From Brevibacterium oceani (GTDB lineage Bacteria; Actinomycetota; Actinomycetes; Actinomycetales; Brevibacteriaceae), in NCBI RefSeq assembly GCF_013623835.1, contig NZ_JABKDE010000007.1, positions 186,001 through 250,000 of the forward strand: a stretch of 64,000 nt of DNA, written 5' to 3'. The stretch's first letter is position 1. Every line of letters starts with the position of its first letter. Made by a program: the position numbers and the translations under genes. Of the stretch, positions 8,881 to 16,947 are shown piece by piece. The notes beneath the pieces were generated by a model. The model saw only the letters and a list, made by a program, of their open reading frames with translations, ran no database searches and was not told the DNA's origin.

Positions 8881-9632
8881 GTGCCCAGTGTGCCATGGAC
8901 CACGCCGAGGCTGTCCGCCAGGTCCGTGATGCGGGAATCATCGACTCCGTTGGCGAGAAGGACCTCACCGCCGCCGAGGAGGTGGTGCAGGAATCGCGGC
9001 CACTCGCCGGGCAGCGGGGTCGAGTTCGACACGAGGAGGCCCTGAGGGCGCCCGGCAGGTCGGTCGGATCCCTCCTCCGGATTCCACGCGACGTCCTCGC
9101 CGTTGACGGTCAGCGTGCCGGAGCCGTCGAGTCGTCGGTGCGTGACGTCGGGGTAGGCCCGAATGGCGGAATTGATGTCGATGAAGTCCTCGTCGACAGG
9201 GGTGCTCAGGGCCAGGGCCGGGGGGTTGAAGACGAAGACCTCGTCGGCCTCGGCCACGGACTCATCGTCCTCGTGTCCGAGCGGGACGATGGCCACATGG
9301 TCCTCATCCGGAGGCGCAGGGGATCCAGCGGTTCTGCTGACGGTGGCGGGCGCTCCCGAGTTTCCGGCACCGGTGTCGGCGGAGCAGCCGATGACCGCAT
9401 GCCCGCCGGCGAGCAGGACGCTGAGGGCGGAGACGAGCTCTCGCCAGTGCAGCCCTTGGGGCAGGGGAGCGAAGAGCGTGAAGTCCTCACCGAGGTCGTA
9501 GTCGCCGAAGAGGCCGACGCCCTTGTTCACCCAGTTCGCGATGACCGGCCCGGTGAGATCGAGGCTGTCGTAGTCGGGGCCGCGCCAGAGCAGAACGGGC
9601 CCTCCGGTGTGCGTGATGGCTGTCAGATCCAT
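8868..9632 (-). CDS. TIGR03089 family protein (distant relative of AMP-binding enzymes)
   Basis: A 254-residue cytosolic protein of an actinobacterial family known as TIGR03089, usually single-copy and only weakly similar to acyl-adenylating enzymes. Visible features are VLLWRGPDYDSLDLTGPVIANW near the N-terminus and a central LLAGGHAVIGCSAD segment. A C-terminal LHHLLGGGEVLLA stretch recalls the fold of adenylate-forming proteins, without the usual ATP-binding loop. Function is unknown. ATG has GAAGGAC about 7 nt upstream. It lies between cofE and the CoA-transferase genes; in relatives it neighbours LCP and sugar-nucleotide genes. Confidence 0.75.
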   Translation of the reverse strand: MDLTAITHTGGPVLLWRGPDYDSLDLTGPVIANWVNKGVGLFGDYDLGEDFTLFAPLPQGLHWRELVSALSVLLAGGHAVIGCSADTGAGNSGAPATVSRTAGSPAPPDEDHVAIVPLGHEDDESVAEADEVFVFNPPALALSTPVDEDFIDINSAIRAYPDVTHRRLDGSGTLTVNGEDVAWNPEEGSDRPAGRPQGLLVSNSTPLPGEWPRFLHHLLGGGEVLLANGVDDSRITDLADSLGVVHGTLGTWTK

Positions 9633-9665
9633 ATCCGTTGTCCTTCGATGGCGGTGAGTGGTCGG

Positions 9666-10793
9666 TCAGGGGACGATGAGACCGATGTCGATGGTCACCC
9701 CGCGGGGGAAGGCCCCGAGCTCACCGTCGACCCAGTGGTAGCGGGAGGAGGCGCTGAGGTCCTCGGCGAACAGCGCCGTGTGGAGACGCTCGACGAGCGA
9801 TCCGAGTCCGACCATGGCCTCGAGCAGCGGGGGACCGCCCGACTGCGCCGTGGCCGGGGAGTCCGAAGGGCTGAGCGTGATCCGCGAGCCGGAACCCTCG
9901 ATCCGCATCCTCCAGGCGGTATGTCCGGGGGTGCGTGACTGCCCGGCGCGGACGACGCGGATGGCGCGGGAGACGCGCTCGAGGATGTCGTCCCCGCTGT
10001 CACCGGCGGGGGCGCTGCCGGGAAGATCGGTGACCCCGAGTCCGCGCTGCACGGCTTCGACGTGCCCGTAGCGGAACCAGTCGTCGCCGAGTTCGCGAGA
10101 CAGCGCCTTCGCCCCGCCGCGACCGTTGTCGAGATAACCGCCGGCGCCTCTCACCAGGGCCATCGGCAGACCACGGGAGGAGCCCTTGACGAGATCGGCG
10201 GCCGCGGCGATCTCATCGGCGACGGCACGCACCGTCACTGTCTGCACGCGACCGTCGTCGTCGGGTCGGCCACGCTGATCGTCGAGGCCGGAGAGGCCGG
10301 ACAGGCCCAGCGCGATGTCACCGACGCCGACCCGCCACGGCCGTGAGCTGGTATCGGAGATGACCAGGCCGATGCGCACGGAGAACGCCTGCTCGACCCG
10401 AGTCCGGAGCACATCGGCCGAGCGGTCGCTGTCGAGGGGATGGAGGACGACCGCGCCCGCAGAGTTCGATTGGTCGAGCCCGGCTGCGGCCTGCACCGTC
10501 CCGGCCGGGGTGCGCACGACCTGAACCGTGGTTCCCGAGCCATAGGAGCGTTCGGCGACGAGATGAGTGCCGGTTCGGGTGACGAGCTCTTCGAACTCGG
10601 CGCGATCGGCGACGGTGCGCAGCCGACCCTCGGCCTTCGACACGACCTTCGAAGCGATGACGAGGATGTCGCCGTCCTTGAGGTCGATGCGGTTGCGGCG
10701 CAGAGCGTTGATGAGGATCGCGGCGAGGTCGGATCCCGGTGCGATGTCCTCCTCGACGGGAGGGGCGTAGACGGTGAGGAGACGGTCATTCAT
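9666..10793 (-). CDS. cofE: Coenzyme F420-0:L-glutamate ligase-like protein (CofE domain)
   Basis: CofE/FbiB adds gamma-linked glutamates to F420-0 using GTP. Residues 1 to about 245 carry the CofE domain: GDILVIASKVVSKAEGR, LVISDTSSRPWRVG, DQRGRPDDDGR and ADEIAAAADLVKG match the conserved blocks, although SRPWR replaces the more usual GRPWR. The last 130 residues lie where mycobacterial FbiB has its nitroreductase domain, but they are short and poorly conserved. The stretch LLEAMVGLGSLVERLHTALF may be a remnant of it. Mycobacteria have cofD/fbiA beside this gene and whiB2; here a 350-bp gap takes that place. Whether it makes F420 cannot be settled from this window. Confidence 0.82.
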   Translation of the reverse strand: MNDRLLTVYAPPVEEDIAPGSDLAAILINALRRNRIDLKDGDILVIASKVVSKAEGRLRTVADRAEFEELVTRTGTHLVAERSYGSGTTVQVVRTPAGTVQAAAGLDQSNSAGAVVLHPLDSDRSADVLRTRVEQAFSVRIGLVISDTSSRPWRVGVGDIALGLSGLSGLDDQRGRPDDDGRVQTVTVRAVADEIAAAADLVKGSSRGLPMALVRGAGGYLDNGRGGAKALSRELGDDWFRYGHVEAVQRGLGVTDLPGSAPAGDSGDDILERVSRAIRVVRAGQSRTPGHTAWRMRIEGSGSRITLSPSDSPATAQSGGPPLLEAMVGLGSLVERLHTALFAEDLSASSRYHWVDGELGAFPRGVTIDIGLIVP

Positions 10794-10999
10794 GCCAGGC
10801 CGCCGGTGATTCGACTCTCATTGCTCCATAATCCCATCCACGGCGACTCATTTCGAAATTCTGCAGGTTTGCTCAGGAGTACCCCACAGATTGTGGCCGT
10901 GCTCGCGCGAATTCCCTATATATGGTGTTGTCGGCGCGTGTGCATGAGAAAGTGTGTTCGAATACGCGATCAGGCCGTCCTTAGATACTCCATCAGGGC

Positions 11000-11029
11000 T
11001 TGACGGGGCGGTAATGACACGCGTGTAAT
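11000..11029 (+). promoter_or_regulatory. Predicted promoter of the whiB2-like gene
   Basis: TTGACG at 11000-11005 and TGTAAT at 11024-11029 are 18 bp apart, a good sigma-70-type match. Transcription would begin near 11036, giving a leader of about 108 nt before the GTG at 11144. The whole 350-bp gap between cofE and whiB (10794-11143) is less GC-rich than its surroundings and holds no credible gene. Confidence 0.5.
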
Positions 11030-11143
11030 TTATACCTAAAGGGGAACGCGCCGAGCATGAATCCTCAAGGATTCGACCGTACATCGGACTGATCGCCTCA
11101 GTCACGGTGGCAGACCTGCTCAAGCGTGAGAAAGGGGAAGACC

Positions 11144-11584
11144 GTGCAAAGCGCACAGAGAGACTGGCGAGAGAGAGAAGATCTCTCCGCCGCACCGGGA
11201 GTCACCTCCCGCCGTGCCGAAGACTGGTTCGTCGAACCGGGCGCACGCGCACCCGAGACGCTGCCCGATCCGCTGGCCGTCGATCCGAGCGATCTGACGC
11301 CGCTGCCGCCGGACAATTCCGCGGTCTCGCCGCTGTCGCTGCTGCTCGGAGCCGCAGAGGACGGAGAGCTGTCCTGGCAGGATCAGGCGCTGTGCGCGCA
11401 GACCGACCCCGAGGCCTTCTTCCCCGAAAAGGGAGGATCGACTCGTGAGGCGAAGCGGGTCTGCGCCTCCTGCGACGTCCGGTCCGAATGCCTCGAATAC
11501 GCTCTGGCCAACGATGAGCGGTTCGGCATCTGGGGAGGAATGTCCGAACGCGAACGCCGTCGGCTCAAGAAAAAGGTCGTGTGA
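11144..11584 (+). CDS. whiB2: WhiB-family iron-sulfur regulator, WhiB2/WhmD type
   Basis: WhiB proteins bind a [4Fe-4S] cluster and act with the primary sigma factor; WhiB2/WhmD controls septation and cell division in relatives. The 146-residue product has an extended N-terminus of about 80 residues and then the WhiB domain. The domain contains the first cysteine in DQALCAQTDPEAFFP, the C-x2-C-x5-C group in CASCDVRSEC, the turn GIWGGMSERERR and a basic tail. GTG at 11144 follows AAAGGGGAAG (11131-11140); the GTG at 11126 lacks a comparable site. The stop overlaps the next start by four bases (GTGA). Location beside cofE and upstream of the glycosyltransferase/manB genes matches whiB2 elsewhere. 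Confidence 0.88.
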   Translation: MQSAQRDWREREDLSAAPGVTSRRAEDWFVEPGARAPETLPDPLAVDPSDLTPLPPDNSAVSPLSLLLGAAEDGELSWQDQALCAQTDPEAFFPEKGGSTREAKRVCASCDVRSECLEYALANDERFGIWGGMSERERRRLKKKVV

Positions 11585-14500
11585 GGCCAGCCGTCACCGT
11601 CGTCGTCGCCTCGAGCGACACGGCCAGCAAGGTCGAGCTCGAAACAGCTCTGCATCCGCTTCACCCCGAGATCCCGGTCGTGGATCTCGGGGGCCTTTCG
11701 GTACGCGACGCCTCGGAGATTCCCGCCATCGCGGAATCGGACTTCCTGTGGTTCCTCACCCCTGACTCCCGCCCGGAGCCCGACTGTCTCGACGAACTCC
11801 TCGACGCCATCGGCGAAACCGAGTCCATCGCCGCCGTGGGACCCAAACTCATGCGCGGCGACCGCATCGTCTCCGCCGGAGTGAGCACCACTTCGGCGGG
11901 GGAGCGATTCAACCCCGTCGGCTCCGGTGAGTTCGATCAGGGCCAGCGCGACGGTCGCACGGAGACCCTCGGACTGGACCTGCCGGGCATGCTCATGGCC
12001 GCCGCCGAACTCACACGGATCGGCGCTCCCTCCCGCGTGCTCGGCCCCGCGTACCGCGGGATCGAATACTCCCGCCGCCTGCGCGACCTCGGCAGGCGCG
12101 TCATCCTCGCCCCGCGGGCACGGATGGAGATCTCCGCCGAGGCGGCCGCCCGCCTGGGTTCGTCCCCGCAGCCGCCCGTCTCGAAATTCCAGATCCGCAC
12201 CGAACAGCGCTACCGACTCAGTCTCGCCAGTCCCGGGGCGGCCTCGCTCTTCGGCCTGCTCGCCGTCGTCAACCTCGGGCACATCCTCGGCGGGCTGCTC
12301 TCGAACAATCTCCGCTCGGCCGGCTGGCACCTCGGCGCCCTGTTCGGGCTCGCCGCCGACATCACCACCACGGCGCCCCTGCGGCGGGCCAACGCTCGCC
12401 GCAGTCGCCTGGCCAAACGCACGAGCACCTCCCATGTGGCTGCCCTGTTCGCCGATGACGACGAACTGGCCGTTCAACGACGCTCGATGAGCGGCGAGGC
12501 CGAGGACCCGCACCCGAGTGAAGTCCCCACCGGCGGGGTCGATCCCGACGCCGAACTCAACCCGATCGGCGACACCGAAGAGGCCATCGACTCGTTCTCG
12601 CGACTCGAAGTCTCCGGCGGGTCGAGCCTGCTGCGGATACCGCTGACCTATGTGGTGCTCGCAGCCCTCGTCATCAGCGGCTTCATCTCCTACCGACTCT
12701 TCGGTCCGGGCCACCTCGTCGGCGGTGCCCTGGGCTCGACCGACGTCGGCATCGGCGAGATCTTCTCCCGACTGCTGGGTCGCCACCTCGACGTCTCCAC
12801 CGGTGCCGCCGTGCCGGCCGATCCCTACCATCTCGTCATCGGGGTCCTCTCCCTGCTCTTCTTCGGCCATGTCGACATCATGGTCAGAACGCTCCTGCTC
12901 GCCGCGCCAGTCCTCGCCGGGATCGCCGCATATGCCGGCGCCGGAGCGGTCGTGCCGCGCAGGTGGGTGCGCGGCTTCGCGGCCCTGCTGTGGATCGCCT
13001 CCCCGCTGTTCACCTCTGCGCTCTCGGACGGCCGCCTCGGCGTGGTCATCGTCTGGATCGCCGCGCCGCTGCTCGTGCTCACACTGCGACGGAGCCTGCG
13101 CACCGGGTCGATTGCGGCAGCGGCAGGCAGCGGACTGCTGCTGTTCCTCATCGTCTCCGGCATCCCGCTGCTGCTGATCGCGGTCGTCCTCGGCACCGTC
13201 GTGCTCCTGCTGGCCGGGCGCGGACTGCGTCACCTGTGGCTGCTCGCTCCGACGGCATTCCTCGGTTGGCCATGGTTGTGGGCGCTGGTCCGCGACCCCG
13301 GAACGCTGCTGACCATGCCCGGACAGACGTTGGCACCGCAGGCGGCACCGACGTACCTGCTGGCCGTGGGATTCCCCGGCCCCATCGACATGTCGTGGCT
13401 GTCGGACCTCGCCGCCCGCATCGGGATCGACGCGGTCTCACCGGGCATCCTCCAGCTGTGGGCGCCGGTGCTCATGCTGCCGATGCTCGTCCTCGCCTTC
13501 TTCACCCTCATCGAGGCCAGACTCGACCTCTCCCGACTGACCTGGGCCGTCGGCCTCTACCTGACGGGTCTCATCGTCGCCGCCGTCCAGGTGCACCTGC
13601 CCGCACAGACCGGCCCCTTCGACCTCATCGGCTCCTATCCGGCTGCCGGTCTGACGCTGGTCAGCCTCGGTTCGATCCTGCTGCTCGCCCTCGGGGCCGA
13701 CCGCACCGCCACCATCCGCGCCGCCGGCCGAACCGGCGGACGGCTGCCGATGCGCGGCCTCGTCGGGCTCGTCGCCGTCGCCGCCGTCGGACTCATCGCC
13801 ATCGGTGCAGGCCGAGCCCAGGTCTCGCTCGACGCCGTCACCGCCAGCGAGGACAGCACGGTGCCGGCGCTGGCGGCCGACCGCGCCGACGGAGCATCAC
13901 AGGCGCGGACCCTGCGCTTGGACAACGTCGACGGTGAGGTCATGGCCACGCTCATCTCCTCGGCGGACGGAACCGTTCTGGGCACCTCCACGGTGACCGA
14001 TGCGGACACCGTCGGCGGGTGGCCGTGGCAGCGGCGTCCGCTGCCGATCCCGGATGACCAGGTGCTCGTCGCGCAGGCCGCGGCCGCCCTGTCGGCCGAT
14101 GACGCCGGCGATGTCAGCGATATCCTCGGCGAACTCGGCGTCGACTTCGTCCTCGTCGACTCCGGCGCCGACGGGCTGCAGAATTCTGTGTCCGTGGCAC
14201 AGGGGCTGCTGCCGGTCGGGCCCACCGAGTCCGGTGAGCTGTGGCGGGTCGACAAGCCCTACAGCGGACGGTTCCTCATCCGCGATTCCGAGGGAGCGCT
14301 GAGCACCGCACGGATGCACGGAACGACCACCGCCGAGGTGCCCGCCGGTGAGGACGACCGCACCCTCATCGTCGCCGACGCCTCCCGCGGCGTCAGTGCC
14401 AGCCTTGACGGCGAGGCGCTGCCGACGCCGAAGGACGCCGATGAGACGTGGGTGAGCGAGTTCGACCTGCCCGCCTCCGGAGGTACCGTCGAGATCTCCC

Positions 14501-14661
14501 TGAACTCACCGCTCTACCCCGTCGGTGTCGTCATCGGCTGGGTGTTGGGAGCGCTGACCGTGATCGTGGCCATCCCCTTCGGTGAGACGAACCGAAACCG
14601 GCAGCGGCGGGGGACGAAGAGCCGTACGGCGGCCCGTGAGCAGGAGGAGACGAGAGCATGA
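11581..14661 (+). CDS. Large membrane protein with N-terminal glycosyltransferase-2-like domain
   Basis: A 1026-residue protein. The N-terminal 220 residues resemble a GT-A glycosyltransferase: the segment LWFLTPDSRPEPDCLDELL aligns with the LLHDDSAPxPD-type motif, and GMLMAAAE and RRLRDLGRRVILAP fit later blocks. About ten or more membrane helices follow between residues 350 and 750. A soluble, probably extracellular C-terminal region of about 230 residues comes next, then a final helix and a basic tail. It is translationally coupled to whiB2 and to the DUF5719 gene. Homologues are widespread next to whiB2 in actinobacteria and are presumed to glycosylate an envelope component. The start of the GT domain is shortened and the first Asp of the DxD-like motif is Pro, so catalytic activity is uncertain. 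Confidence 0.8.
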   Translation: MRPAVTVVVASSDTASKVELETALHPLHPEIPVVDLGGLSVRDASEIPAIAESDFLWFLTPDSRPEPDCLDELLDAIGETESIAAVGPKLMRGDRIVSAGVSTTSAGERFNPVGSGEFDQGQRDGRTETLGLDLPGMLMAAAELTRIGAPSRVLGPAYRGIEYSRRLRDLGRRVILAPRARMEISAEAAARLGSSPQPPVSKFQIRTEQRYRLSLASPGAASLFGLLAVVNLGHILGGLLSNNLRSAGWHLGALFGLAADITTTAPLRRANARRSRLAKRTSTSHVAALFADDDELAVQRRSMSGEAEDPHPSEVPTGGVDPDAELNPIGDTEEAIDSFSRLEVSGGSSLLRIPLTYVVLAALVISGFISYRLFGPGHLVGGALGSTDVGIGEIFSRLLGRHLDVSTGAAVPADPYHLVIGVLSLLFFGHVDIMVRTLLLAAPVLAGIAAYAGAGAVVPRRWVRGFAALLWIASPLFTSALSDGRLGVVIVWIAAPLLVLTLRRSLRTGSIAAAAGSGLLLFLIVSGIPLLLIAVVLGTVVLLLAGRGLRHLWLLAPTAFLGWPWLWALVRDPGTLLTMPGQTLAPQAAPTYLLAVGFPGPIDMSWLSDLAARIGIDAVSPGILQLWAPVLMLPMLVLAFFTLIEARLDLSRLTWAVGLYLTGLIVAAVQVHLPAQTGPFDLIGSYPAAGLTLVSLGSILLLALGADRTATIRAAGRTGGRLPMRGLVGLVAVAAVGLIAIGAGRAQVSLDAVTASEDSTVPALAADRADGASQARTLRLDNVDGEVMATLISSADGTVLGTSTVTDADTVGGWPWQRRPLPIPDDQVLVAQAAAALSADDAGDVSDILGELGVDFVLVDSGADGLQNSVSVAQGLLPVGPTESGELWRVDKPYSGRFLIRDSEGALSTARMHGTTTAEVPAGEDDRTLIVADASRGVSASLDGEALPTPKDADETWVSEFDLPASGGTVEISLNSPLYPVGVVIGWVLGALTVIVAIPFGETNRNRQRRGTKSRTAAREQEETRA

Positions 14662-16115
14662 AGCATCTGCGCAGCATCGTGACCTTCGCGGCCATCGCCG
14701 TGCCCGGAGTGCTCGTGGCCACGACCTCGTTCCTCACCCCGCTGACCCCCGGCACCCTCGACCGCAGTCCCGAACAGGTGCGGATGCCGACGGCCGATAC
14801 CCGCGCCATCTGTCCCGGGCCGCTGCTCACCGACGGGGAGGCCGAAGGCACCGACGCCGAGTTCGTCGACGATTCGAAGGTCTCGACCCGTGTCGTCTCG
14901 GCTTCCGCGCCGATCGGAGCGGCCGACGGCTCCACTTCCTCGGCGCGCCTGCAGGTTGCCGACCTCGGCGGTTCCGTCGACTTCGACAACCCCGTCGGCC
15001 AGGGCTTCGTCTCCGGCGACGACACCATCGGCTCGACGAAGCGCGTCACCGGGTTCGCCCGCCCCGGCGCGCCCGCGCTGACCACAGGGCTCGAGACCGT
15101 CGAAGGCAGCTCCGGCGACCTCACGGGCCTGGCCGCACTCACCTGTGCACAGGCCTCGAGCAGCTTCCGGATCCTCGCCGGCTCGGGGTCGACCGGGTCG
15201 AACTCCCAGCTGCTGCTGAGCAACCCAGGCGATGTGCCCGTCCAGGCGAAGGTCAGGCTGATGACTCCGTCGGGATCCTCGGCCGAACCGACAGAACTGA
15301 GCATCAAGGCCGGTGAACAGCGTGCCGTGCGACTGGCCGGACTGGCCGCCGGTGCCGAGGCCCTGGCGGTCGATGTCACCGTCGATGGGGGAGCCCTCGC
15401 CGGTTCCGTGCAGGAGACCGTCCTCGACGGGCTCCGGCCTCAGGGCATCGATCTGGCCGCCGCCGGAGCCGATGCCGGCCGGCAGCAGGTGCTGACCGGA
15501 CTGAGCGGCAAGGACGTACGGGTGCGCGTGGCCAACCCGGGCAAGGACCTCGCCGAGGTCACGCTCAAGGCCTATGGACCCGACGGCGAGATCGACATCC
15601 CCCGCTCTTCCATGACCGTGGTCGGTCGCGGCGTCGCCGAGGCCGACCTCGGCGATCTCGACGCCACCAGTGTGGTGCTCGACGCGAACCGTCAGATCCA
15701 GGCCGGAGCATTCATCGGCCGGGACGGACAGAAGGGGGCATCTGACTTCGGCAGCGTGCAGAGCACGTCGAACCTCGCCGAGACTCAGATCATGGCACTG
15801 CCGCGCACCGGCAGCAGCTCCCTGCAGATCTCCCCGGGCCAAGGTCAGGTGCAGGTGCAGGGGATGCTCGACGACGGGTCCCTGTCCGACCCGCAGACGA
15901 TCGACCTCAACCCCACCGCCACCACCGAACTCGACCCGAACGAGGTGTCCGACGATCCCGTGCGGGCACTGGTGATCCACGGTGCGCAGGCCTCGGGATC
16001 ACAGGCCGACGGAGTCCACGCGAGCCTCGTCGTCACCACCGACGACGGCATCTCGACGGTGGCGCCGACCCCGGCGCCGGCCGGAGTGGCCTACCGCGAT
16101 ATCCGCCTCGGCTGA
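14658..16115 (+). CDS. DUF5719 family secreted or membrane-anchored protein
   Basis: A 485-residue protein with one N-terminal hydrophobic segment (about residues 8-28), either an anchor or a signal peptide. A long Ala/Gly/Ser-rich extracytoplasmic part follows and looks like repeated beta-sandwich units (for example NSQLLLSNPGDVPVQAKV and VRVRVANPGKDLAEVTL). DUF5719 proteins regularly follow the large glycosyltransferase next to whiB2 in actinobacteria; no biochemical role is established. The four-base overlap with the upstream gene indicates coupled translation, so the two proteins may act together at the cell surface. Confidence 0.75.
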   Translation: MKHLRSIVTFAAIAVPGVLVATTSFLTPLTPGTLDRSPEQVRMPTADTRAICPGPLLTDGEAEGTDAEFVDDSKVSTRVVSASAPIGAADGSTSSARLQVADLGGSVDFDNPVGQGFVSGDDTIGSTKRVTGFARPGAPALTTGLETVEGSSGDLTGLAALTCAQASSSFRILAGSGSTGSNSQLLLSNPGDVPVQAKVRLMTPSGSSAEPTELSIKAGEQRAVRLAGLAAGAEALAVDVTVDGGALAGSVQETVLDGLRPQGIDLAAAGADAGRQQVLTGLSGKDVRVRVANPGKDLAEVTLKAYGPDGEIDIPRSSMTVVGRGVAEADLGDLDATSVVLDANRQIQAGAFIGRDGQKGASDFGSVQSTSNLAETQIMALPRTGSSSLQISPGQGQVQVQGMLDDGSLSDPQTIDLNPTATTELDPNEVSDDPVRALVIHGAQASGSQADGVHASLVVTTDDGISTVAPTPAPAGVAYRDIRLG

Positions 16116-16118
16116 GGA

Positions 16119-16481
16119 TCAGGCGCGGCGGAGGATGTCGACCTGATCGGCCACGACCTCGGCGATGAGGGCATCCCGCGTGTCCGCCTCGGCGTGGTCC
16201 TCGATGACCCTGCGATAGAGGACGATGTGCGTGAGTCGGTTCGGCGTCGCGGGGAACACCCGCCCGAAGCAGGGCTCGGTCGAACTCGCCGGAGGGACGC
16301 CGTCGATGGCGAACACCACCTCGGCGAGAAGGGCGGGCTCCCGCTGCCGCATCCGCGCGAATTCTGCGGCCGCGACCTTCGCGAAGCTCTGTGCTCGGCT
16401 CAGCCGCGCAGGCACCTGGGCACGGTGCAGCGGAGAACGCAGACCCCGGCCGTGCCGGTCGCGATATCGCCTCGATCTCAT
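16119..16481 (-). CDS. Small zincin-like (metallopeptidase-family) protein
   Basis: A 120-residue Arg-rich protein. The core (FAIDGVPPASSTEP, then RLTHIVLYRRVIEDHA and LIAEVVADQV) matches the short actinobacterial metallopeptidase-family proteins encoded beside DUF3499 and manB. The helix that normally carries HExxH reads AEVVADQ here, so the zinc-binding histidines are missing and a protease role is doubtful. The gene is divergent from DUF3499. A TAGAAT box ends 8 nt before the ATG with no ribosome-binding site, which suggests a leaderless message. Confidence 0.6.
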   Translation of the reverse strand: MRSRRYRDRHGRGLRSPLHRAQVPARLSRAQSFAKVAAAEFARMRQREPALLAEVVFAIDGVPPASSTEPCFGRVFPATPNRLTHIVLYRRVIEDHAEADTRDALIAEVVADQVDILRRA

Positions 16482-16489
16482 AGCATGTC

Positions 16490-16495
16490 ATTCTA
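16490..16495 (-). promoter_or_regulatory. Predicted -10 box of a leaderless promoter (zincin-like gene)
   Basis: On the minus strand TAGAAT is followed by 8 nt and the ATG at 16481. No Shine-Dalgarno sequence is present. It lies 46 bp from the -10 box of the divergent DUF3499 gene, so the two promoters are close together. Confidence 0.45.
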
Positions 16496-16540
16496 CGGGC
16501 GAGACCGCCCTGCCTGACCGAATCGGGCACCGGCGGCGTG

Positions 16541-16546
16541 TAGAGT
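16541..16546 (+). promoter_or_regulatory. Predicted -10 box of a leaderless promoter (DUF3499)
   Basis: TAGAGT is followed by 8 nt and the GTG at 16555, without a ribosome-binding site. The spacing puts the transcription start at or next to the start codon. Confidence 0.45.
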
Positions 16547-16554
16547 GGTCAACT

Positions 16555-16947
16555 GTGTCAGCCGTGAGAATGTGTTCCAAAGTCAGCTGCTCGCGCCCCG
16601 CCGCCGCCACCATGACGTACGTGCACGCTGATGCGACCGTCGTCATCGGCCCGCTGGGCAGACGAGCCGAGCCGGGTGCCCACGACCTGTGCGCCGAGCA
16701 TGCGGCGAAGCTGACCCCTCCCGTGGACTGGCAGCTCATCCGCATCGAATCGGGCCAGGCGCCGCCCGAGCGCAGCCGCGATGATCTGCTGGCCATCGCC
16801 GACGCCGTCCGGGAGGCCGCCGACCGGGCGGACGTCAGGTCGACGCGCAGTGAGACCAGCGCAGCGGACTCCGCGCGACCCGGTTCGTCCGACCAGGCTC
16901 AGAGCGGGCGCAAGCACGGCCACCTGCGCATCATCGGCGACTCATGA
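16555..16947 (+). CDS. DUF3499 family protein
   Basis: A 130-residue actinobacterial protein of unknown function. The conserved N-terminal part contains RMCSKVSCSRPAAATMTYVHAD, then VIGPLGRRAEPGAHDLC and AEH. The C-x3-C pair and the later C-x2-H pair could bind a zinc ion. The C-terminal half is low-complexity and probably disordered. Starts at 16555, 16564 and 16570 are all in frame; 16555 is chosen from the position of the -10 box, while alignment with homologues allows 16564. The stop overlaps the manB start (ATGA), so the two are coupled, the same arrangement as in mycobacteria. Confidence 0.78.
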   Translation: MSAVRMCSKVSCSRPAAATMTYVHADATVVIGPLGRRAEPGAHDLCAEHAAKLTPPVDWQLIRIESGQAPPERSRDDLLAIADAVREAADRADVRSTRSETSAADSARPGSSDQAQSGRKHGHLRIIGDS

